DNA from: Muribaculum gordoncarteri
GTDB lineage: Bacteria > Bacteroidota > Bacteroidia > Bacteroidales > Muribaculaceae
Assembly: GCF_004803695.1 (NCBI RefSeq)
Contig: NZ_CP039394.1
Location: forward strand, 31,237 to 95,236
Direction: 5' to 3'
Length of the DNA stretch: 64,000 nt
In this document: piece by piece, positions 57,861-64,000 of the stretch
Layout: each line of letters opens with the position of its first letter
Numbering within the stretch: the stretch's first letter is position 1
Program-made: the position numbers and the translations under genes
The notes under the pieces: model-generated
The model's database searches: none
The model's input: only the letters and a program-made list of their open reading frames with translations
What the model was told of the DNA's origin: nothing

Positions 57861-58781
57861 ATGGCAAAATTTCAAATAAATTATTTAGGATGCGGTTCCG
57901 CGACACCCACCTTGCGACATCTGCCGAGTTGTCAGGTGCTGGACTTTCGCGACAATCTGTTTATGATCGATTGTGGCGAGGGGGCTCAGTTGTCGATGCG
58001 TCGTCAACGCCTTAAATTCTCGCGGCTGTCCCACATCTTCATCTCGCATCTGCACGGCGACCATTGCCTCGGATTACCCGGCCTTGTGTCGACACTGGCG
58101 CTTACCGGGCGTGAGGGAGGCGACATAACGATACATACATTCAAGGAGGGTGTCGAGATTTTCAAGACCATGCTTGACTTTTTCTGTCGTGAAACTCCAT
58201 TCACGATTCACTATAATGTCATCAATCCGCGAGGCAATGAGGTGATTTTTGAGAATGACTCGCTTGTCGTGAGGTCATTCCCGCTATATCACCGCGTGCC
58301 ATGCTCGGGATTTGTGTTTGCCGAGAAGCCAAAGCCGCGTCATCTGCGAGGCGACATGGTGCGGTTCTATAATGTGCCGATACGCCAATATCAGGCCATA
58401 AAGGGCGGTGCCGACTTCGTTACTGATGACGGCCGTGTGATACCCAATGAGTGGCTCACATTGCCGGCCGATGCTGCGGTAAGTTACGCCTACTGTTCCG
58501 ACACTGTCTACGATGAGCGCGTAGCGGCTGCGGTGGAAGGTGTCGACACTATCTACCACGAGGCGACATATACCGACGAATATGCCGACAAGGCTCGCAC
58601 AAGAGGTCACTCTACTGCTGCCGAGGCTGCGCGAATAGCTCGGCTTGCAGGCGCCAACCGCCTTGTGCTCGGACACTTTTCCAAGCGTTACATTGACGAG
58701 GCGAAGCATCTTGAAGAGGCCAAAGAGATATTTCCAAACACTATAATTGCTTATGAGGGCATGTCCCTCGATTTATTATGA
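57861..58781 (+). CDS. rnz: Ribonuclease Z
   Basis: A 306-residue MBL-fold nuclease. The N-terminus KFQINYLGCGSATPTLRHLPSCQVLD, the metal-binding HLHGDHCLGLPGL motif and the later DTVYDERVAAAVEGVDTIYHEATYTDEYADKARTRGHSTAAEAARIA, with the remaining metal ligands, are typical. It trims tRNA 3' ends before CCA addition. Length normal. The start overlaps the promoter region closely (5 bp), and its end overlaps tadA by 4 bp. Confidence 0.95.
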   Translation: MAKFQINYLGCGSATPTLRHLPSCQVLDFRDNLFMIDCGEGAQLSMRRQRLKFSRLSHIFISHLHGDHCLGLPGLVSTLALTGREGGDITIHTFKEGVEIFKTMLDFFCRETPFTIHYNVINPRGNEVIFENDSLVVRSFPLYHRVPCSGFVFAEKPKPRHLRGDMVRFYNVPIRQYQAIKGGADFVTDDGRVIPNEWLTLPADAAVSYAYCSDTVYDERVAAAVEGVDTIYHEATYTDEYADKARTRGHSTAAEAARIARLAGANRLVLGHFSKRYIDEAKHLEEAKEIFPNTIIAYEGMSLDLL

Positions 58782-59227
58782 TTGAAAATGATGAGGATCG
58801 CCATTTCATGAAAGTGGCTATTGACGAGGCTCGCAGGGCTTACGAGGAGGATGAGGTGCCCATTGGCGCCGTTGTGGTGAGCAAGGGTCGCATAATAGGA
58901 CGAGGTCACAATCTCACCGAAAAGTTGAACGATGTCACGGCCCATGCCGAGATGCAGGCCATCACGGCTGCCGCCAATTATCTGGGCGGGAAATATCTTG
59001 ACGACTGCACGCTCTATGTCACGGTCGAACCTTGCATTATGTGTGCCGGAGCGATAGGCTGGAGTCAGCTGAAGCGTATTGTCTACGGTGCCCCCGACAC
59101 AAAGCGAGGGTTCACCACATTCACGTCACGCACTCCGTTTCACCCTAAGTCGGTGGTCGTTTCGGGAGTCATGGAGGAGGAGTGTGCCGAGATTATGCGC
59201 TCGTTTTTCTCGCGTAAGCGCAAATGA
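58778..59227 (+). CDS. tadA: tRNA-specific adenosine deaminase TadA
   Basis: A 149-residue deaminase with the zinc-binding HAEMQAI and PCIMCAGAI motifs, and the substrate-recognition EEDEVPIGAVVVS loop at the N-terminus. It converts A34 of tRNA-Arg to inosine. Start overlaps the rnz stop by 4 bp. Standard length and intact. Confidence 0.95.
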   Translation: MIENDEDRHFMKVAIDEARRAYEEDEVPIGAVVVSKGRIIGRGHNLTEKLNDVTAHAEMQAITAAANYLGGKYLDDCTLYVTVEPCIMCAGAIGWSQLKRIVYGAPDTKRGFTTFTSRTPFHPKSVVVSGVMEEECAEIMRSFFSRKRK

Positions 59228-59250
59228 ATTTTTGCCGTGAATGTTTTTAT

Positions 59251-59264
59251 GCGTAATTTTACGC
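59251..59264. promoter_or_regulatory. Perfect palindrome before metH
   Basis: GCGTAATTTTACGC is a 14-bp palindrome with arms GCGTAA/TTACGC, 18 bp before the metH ATG. TAATTTTA within it resembles a Bacteroidetes -7 element except for the final A. It could be an operator. The intergenic gap of 55 bp is too short for a cobalamin riboswitch. Confidence 0.35.
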
Positions 59265-59282
59265 CTATAAAGTCTTGTTACA

Positions 59283-62200
59283 ATGTTAGGAATAGAGTCT
59301 TTGTCTTATAAGGAGAGCTCCGTTAAGTTGATGGAGGCCGCGGGCCGTGAAGTGTTGGTGCTGGATGGTGCCATGGGTACGATGATTCAGCGTTACGGCT
59401 TGTCGGAAAATGATTTCAGGGGTGAACGTTACGCCGCTTCCGATGCCCTGTTGAAGGGCTGCAATGACGCGCTTGTGCTGACGCGCCCCGATGTGATTAA
59501 GGATATTCACTGCAAATACCTTGAGGCGGGGGCTATGATTATAGAAACCGACTCGTTCAATGCCAATGCCGTGTCGCTTGGCGATTACGGTCTTCAGCAT
59601 GATGTGACGGCGCTTAATCATGCCGCGGCGAAAATTGCGCGTGAGGCTGCCGATGAATACATGACGCAGCATCCCGGTGCGATGCGTTGGGTGGCCGGAA
59701 GCGTAGGCCCAACGAGCAAGTCGCTTACGATGGGGCAGGGTATCGACGACCCCTCGGCCGGCGTTGTCGACTGGGATCTGTTGACCGAAACATATATTGA
59801 GCAGATGAAGGCGCTGATTGAAGGAGGTGTCGACGCTCTGCTCATCGAAACTATATATGACGGCCTTAATGCCAAGGCTGCGATATGGGCGGCTCGAAGG
59901 GCCATGGAGATTGTAGGAGTGAGAGTGCCTTTGATGCTGTCGGTGACACTTACCGAGTCGGGCCGAACCCTGTCGGGACAGACTCTGGAGGCAATCGTTG
60001 CTTCCATGTCATTTGGCGAGCCGATGTCGATTGGACTTAATTGCGGTTTTGGTGCCGATGCCATGATGAAGTATGTCGAGGCTTTGCTGCCCTATCCTTA
60101 CGCTGTAAGCGTCTATCCCAATGCCGGACTGCCTAATGAGATGGGAGAGTATGACGAAACTCCATCAATGATGGTCGACAAAATGCGTGTCATGCTCCAA
60201 CGCCGTTGGGTGAATATCGTTGGCGGATGTTGCGGCACCACGCCGCAGCACATTAAGGCGCTCGCCGAGCTGTGCAAGCAATATGCTCCGCGCATCGTCC
60301 CCGAGGTTGAACCCGAGATGACACTTGCAGGTCTTGAGCCGTTATGTGTCACCCCTCGGCTTAACTTCGTTAACGTGGGCGAGCGTTGTAACGTTGCCGG
60401 CAGCCGCAAGTTCCTGCGATTGATAAAGGAGGGCAACATTGACGAGGCAATCGACATTGCCCGTAACCAGGTCGATGCGGGAGCCCAGATAATCGATATA
60501 AACATGGACGATGCCATGCTCGATGCCCGGGCATGTATGACATTGTTCCTTTCACGCATAGGGGTTGAGCCCGATGTGGCACGTGTGCCGGTGATGATTG
60601 ACTCTTCCGACTGGAACGTAGTCATCGGCGGACTGAAGTGTGTGCAGGGGCGGCCCATTGTAAACTCCATCAGCCTTAAGGAGGGTGAGGATAGCTTTAT
60701 TAAGAAGGCGCGTGACATAAAGGAGATGGGCGCGGCTGTGGTCGTCATGGCCTTTGACGAGAAAGGTCAGGCCGATACCTTTGAGCGACGCATCGAAGTG
60801 TGCGACCGTGCCTACCGACTGCTCACCGGGAAGGTGGGCTTCAAGGGATGTGACATCGTCTTTGACCCCAATGTCCTCGCCGTTGCTACCGGCATCGAGG
60901 AGCATGCCGATTACGCTCTCGATTTCATAAGGGCCGTGGAGTGGATAAAGACCAATCTGCCGGGAGCCAAAGTGAGCGGAGGCGTGAGCAACTTGTCATT
61001 CTCATTCCGTGGCAACAACAGCGTGCGTGAGGCCATGCACGCACTTTTCCTGTACCACGCCATAGCCAAGGGTATGGACATGGCCATCGTGAACGCGGCA
61101 GCCATCATGCCTGTCGACGACATTCCCGATGAGCTTCGTGAGGCTATCGACGATGTGCTGTTGAATCGCAGACACGATGCGACCGAAAGCCTCGTGACTA
61201 TTGCCGAAAAGATAAAGTCGGGCAACGTGACGGTTGCTGCCGATTCTTCAAGCGAGGAGCAGTCGCTCACGCCCGACAAGCGTGTGGAGCGCATGCTCGT
61301 AAAAGGCGTTGTCGACGGAATGGAGCGTAACCTGTCCGATGCAATGACGATGCTCGGCTCGGCCGTGAAGGTGATTGAAGGCCCTCTTATGGCGGGAATG
61401 AACAGCGTTGGTGAGATGTTTGGCGCAGGAAAGATGTTCCTGCCGCAAGTGGTCAAGAGCGCCCGTACAATGAAGCAGGCCGTGGCATGGCTCACCCCTT
61501 TCATCGAGCGTGAGCGTCGCGGCAAGGAGAGCTCCAAGGCCGGCAAGATGGTGATTGCGACAGTGAAAGGCGATGTTCATGACATAGGCAAGAACATCGT
61601 TGGCGTCATCATGAACTGCAACGGCTACGATATCATCGACATGGGCGTTATGGTGCCCGCCGAGGATATTGTTGACAAAGCGATAGCGGAAAATGCCGAC
61701 TTCATCGGTCTCAGCGGATTGATCACTCCGTCACTTGAGGAGATGTGCAATGTTGCGTGCCTCATGGAGAGCAAGGGAATGAAGATACCGTTGCTTATCG
61801 GCGGTGCCACAACATCGGAGCTGCACACTGCCGTGAAGATTGCTCCGTGCTACAGCGGCCCTGTGCTATACACACGTGACGCTGCAATGATGCCGGCTGC
61901 CGTCCGTCGACTCGGTGATGAAGCGGAAGTGGCCCGGTTGCGTGACTCTCAGGCTGAGTTGCGTCGAGCACATTCGGGTGGTGCAGGGCTGTTGCCTTTA
62001 AGCGTGGCCCGTTCAAGGCGTCCCCGGTTGTCCTATCCTTGCTATTCCGTAGCTCACCCCGGTGTTCATGAGCTGAACATCGACATTGCCGAGGCGCGTG
62101 AGTTTATAAATTGGAGAGCTTTCCTCTCGGCTTGGAAGATCGATGCTTCATTGGCATCGGTCATGGATATAAAAGGTTGCGACCATTGTCGCGCACAGTG

Positions 62201-62985
62201 GCTGGCGTCGGTTCCTACCGATAAGGTCAACAAGGCGGCTGAAGCCATGCAGTTGCTTAAGGAGGCTGGTCGCGTGCTCGACAGGCTTCAGCGTGACATC
62301 GTGGGCGGCATCAAGGCGAAGGTGGCATTTGTCGAGGCCGCATCCGATGGTGATGACGACATCCTGTTCAATCATAATGGAGAAACGTTGCGCATAGCTA
62401 CATTGCGTCAGCAACGACCCTCGGAGCGTGACGGTCACTGCATTGCGTTGTCCGATTACATTGCGCCTGTAGAGAGTGACGGCAAGTTGCGCGACAGCAT
62501 GGGAATGTTTGCCGTTACGGTGGGGCGTGACATTGAACGCATAATCGAAGGTTACAGGAACGAAGGCGACGACTACCGCGCCATACTCTATCAGACCGTT
62601 GCCGACCGACTTGTCGAAGCGGCTACCGAGGTCATGCACCGAAAGGTAAGGGTGGAGTTGTGGGGATACGCTCCCGACGAGTCGCTCAGCGAGCGTCACG
62701 TGCTTCAACAGTACTACAAAGGCATACGCCCGGCAATCGGCTATCCGTCACTGCCCGATCAATCGTTGATTTTCCTCACCGACCGCGTGCTCCCGATATT
62801 CCGATATGGGCATAACATTGACCGAGAGCGGCGCCATGTCGCCTGCCGCCTCTACAACCGGATTGATTATATCGCATCCCGACAGCCGTTACTTCGTCGT
62901 GGGCGATGTCGACAATGAGCAGCGTCGCCTCTATGCCGAGCGTAGGGCGATGTCACTCGATGAACTTAAACGTTTCTTGCCTTAG
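59283..62985 (+). pseudogene. metH: Cobalamin-dependent methionine synthase with a C-terminal frameshift
   Basis: An almost full MetH. Homocysteine-binding domain with LVLDGAMGTMIQ at the start and GGCCGTTP near residue 316; the pterin domain follows (RLNFVNVGERCNVAGSRKFLRL); then the cobalamin-binding domain with GDVHDIGKNIVG near residue 763; and the activation domain. At 62801-62803 the coding phase changes: the main frame (to 62918) ends in a nonsense tail, whereas the shifted frame reads DMGITLTESGAMSPAAS...HPDSRYFVVG and stops at 62985, which is the true C-terminus. An extra C in TTCCGAT is the simplest cause. The reactivation domain would be lost if real; a sequencing artefact is possible. 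Confidence 0.85.
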
Positions 62986-63000
62986 AATGTAACGCGGTCG

Positions 63001-63392
63001 TCAGCGTGCAAGACGCTCCGACTCGAGAATGGGCAGATTGGATTCGGTGGGAACGTATATTACAGTCTTGTCGTTGAGGTCGTTCTGCTGCCTTACCCAG
63101 AGATATTGGATATAGGTAGGGGTGAGGCTGCCGTTTTCTATTCTTATGGCTTCGGCGGCTCCCTTGGCACGCTCTATTTCGGCTTGTGCGTTGAGCTTCT
63201 CGGCTTCAAGGTTGGCCTTGGCCTCTTCTATCTTGATTTTGCGGTTCTGCTCGGCTTTGCAAACTCGGCACGACCCGACATCTCTTGTTGCCATACATTA
63301 TAATATGGTATGGCTATGAATGCACCCGCTATTACCGCGATTCCCACAATAATGCAGAATGCCATCGAAAGGTATAGTTTGGCTTTGTTCAT
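63001..63392 (-). pseudogene. Small membrane coiled-coil protein (prohibitin-like) with a frameshift
   Basis: The ATG at 63392 starts MNKAKLYLSMAFCIIVGIAVIAGAFIAIPYYNVWQQEMSGRAEFAK, then the phase breaks at about 63258-63259. The protein continues in the other phase as AEQNRKIKIEEAKANLEAEKLNAQAEIERAKGAAEAI and ends at 63001. A membrane segment followed by a charged coiled coil and the end SLTPTYIQYLWVRQQNDLNDKTVIYVPTESNLPIL matches small prohibitin/SPFH-like C-terminal proteins of Bacteroidales. One base appears to be missing after GC in the codon for Ala. Confidence 0.75.
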
Positions 63393-63477
63393 TGCAATAA
63401 ATGAAATTAGAGGTTTAACAACATCGCAAATATACACAAAATATCGAATTGGCGACGATATTGTCGCACACCGGATA

Positions 63478-64000
63478 TTACTTTTTTGATTGTTTTTTAT
63501 ACTTGCTGTAGGCTTTTGCAAGGCGGGTGTGATAGCCGCGCTTGGCGTAGGAGGGGCCGTTGTAACGTAACGCAAATCCGGCCCAGTTTTTGGCTTTAAG
63601 GTATTTGACGAGATTGTTTGACTTCAGGAATTGACAAACAGTTCAAGCTGCTCTTTCTCCGATGTCGACATTCGGCGGGCGAAGTCCACGGGCGATTCTG
63701 TGCCGCATTTCTTCCAGTTGAATCCTCCTATCTGGAACATGCCCCAGAATGTTCCCTCGATTGCCGCGATGGAATCGATTGAAAGCGCCGACTTCAGGCG
63801 CTCGTATGCGCGGCCTGGTAGGAGCCGTACTTTTTGGCGTTGGACGGGCGAAGACAACGGCGTTGCTTCTTGAGTATTTGCCGAGCTTTATTCCGTGACG
63901 CGCAGCCCACTTCTTGAACATTGTAAGGTCGAAGTTGATTATCGGCTGATTCGGCTTGTAAAATCCCTGATGTGTCTGTCCGGCTTCGATTTCGATTACC
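63478..64000 (-). pseudogene. N-acetylmuramidase-like gene with three frameshifts, cut by window edge
   Basis: Starting beyond the right edge the minus strand reads VIEIEAGQTHQGFYKPNQPIINFDLTMFKKWAARHG, continues with SRSNAVVFA, then needs three single-base corrections (about 63842-63848, 63806-63812 and 63630-63633). These restore NAKKYGSYQAA, YERLKSALSIDSIAAIEGTFWGMFQIGGFNW and FLKSNNLVKYLKAKNWAGFALRYNGPSYAKRGYHT, ending at 63478. This matches an N-acetylmuramidase-type peptidoglycan hydrolase domain. Such a density of one-base losses suggests low sequence quality near the end or an inactivated gene. Confidence 0.7.

Noticed and set aside
59228..59282. Possible cobalamin riboswitch before metH
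   Set aside because: The gap to tadA is only 55 bp, far too short for this riboswitch; only a small palindrome is present.
1..64000. CRISPR array
   Set aside because: No regular repeat-spacer pattern was seen. The 12-bp iterons at 34195-34323 are contiguous and too short.

Overview
The window is a chromosomal segment of a Bacteroidales bacterium, possibly Muribaculaceae- or Bacteroides-like. The evidence is repeated Bacteroidetes-type promoter elements (TAnnTTTG at -7), weak Shine-Dalgarno sequences, and gene families typical of this order. About 44.1 kb of the 64 kb is the right-hand part of an integrated siphovirus-type prophage; the remainder is host chromosome.

Prophage, 1 to about 44133. 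The left edge cuts the tape measure gene. Reading right from there, all leftward: two overlapping tail assembly chaperone frames with a probable -1 frameshift, a tRNA-like element, tail tube, tail terminator, gp10-like and head-tail connector proteins, major capsid, a head decoration or fibre protein and a scaffold-like protein (1-8536). Next comes a rightward cargo island of small genes (8747-12562) ending in an ADP-ribosylglycohydrolase and a small partner. It faces the leftward MuF head-morphogenesis gene, whose C-terminus is an R-S-E ADP-ribosyltransferase (12591-15374). Portal, terminase large and small subunits, a glycosyltransferase-like protein and a ParB-like protein follow (15573-20852). 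The long leftward early operon (20966-40349) holds VRR-NUC, SSB, MazG-like, a C5 cytosine methyltransferase, a helicase/methyltransferase fusion, many small phage proteins, a helicase loader, a replication initiator with 12-bp iterons inside the gene, an MBL-fold protein, RecT, an SbcC/Rad50-like ATPase and small HTH proteins. A divergent control region (40350-40529) separates it from the rightward lysogeny operon (repressor, three small proteins including a lipoprotein, and a second HTH protein). A convergent tyrosine integrase (42738-43901) lies beside the 3' end of mnmE, which is the likely attachment site.

Host region, 44116-64000. It contains mnmE and a secreted or membrane-anchored DNA/RNA endonuclease (overlapping pair); a lipoprotein nitroreductase split by an IS1182/IS5-type insertion sequence with a target duplication; a tripartite RND efflux operon; an Ig-like lipoprotein; a small winged-helix protein; yjbQ and rsgA; rnz and tadA; metH; a small coiled-coil membrane protein; and a muramidase fragment. 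From 62.8 kb to the right edge several genes carry single-base frameshifts, which looks like either sequence error or recent decay.

The most notable system is the virion-associated ADP-ribosyltransferase paired with an oppositely transcribed ADP-ribosylhydrolase that has its own promoter. This is a plausible phage-borne toxin/immunity module. Other notable items are the iteron origin, the tRNA-like element, the mnmE attachment site, and possible DNA modification genes (glycosyltransferase, repeat-bearing C5 methyltransferase, helicase-methyltransferase).
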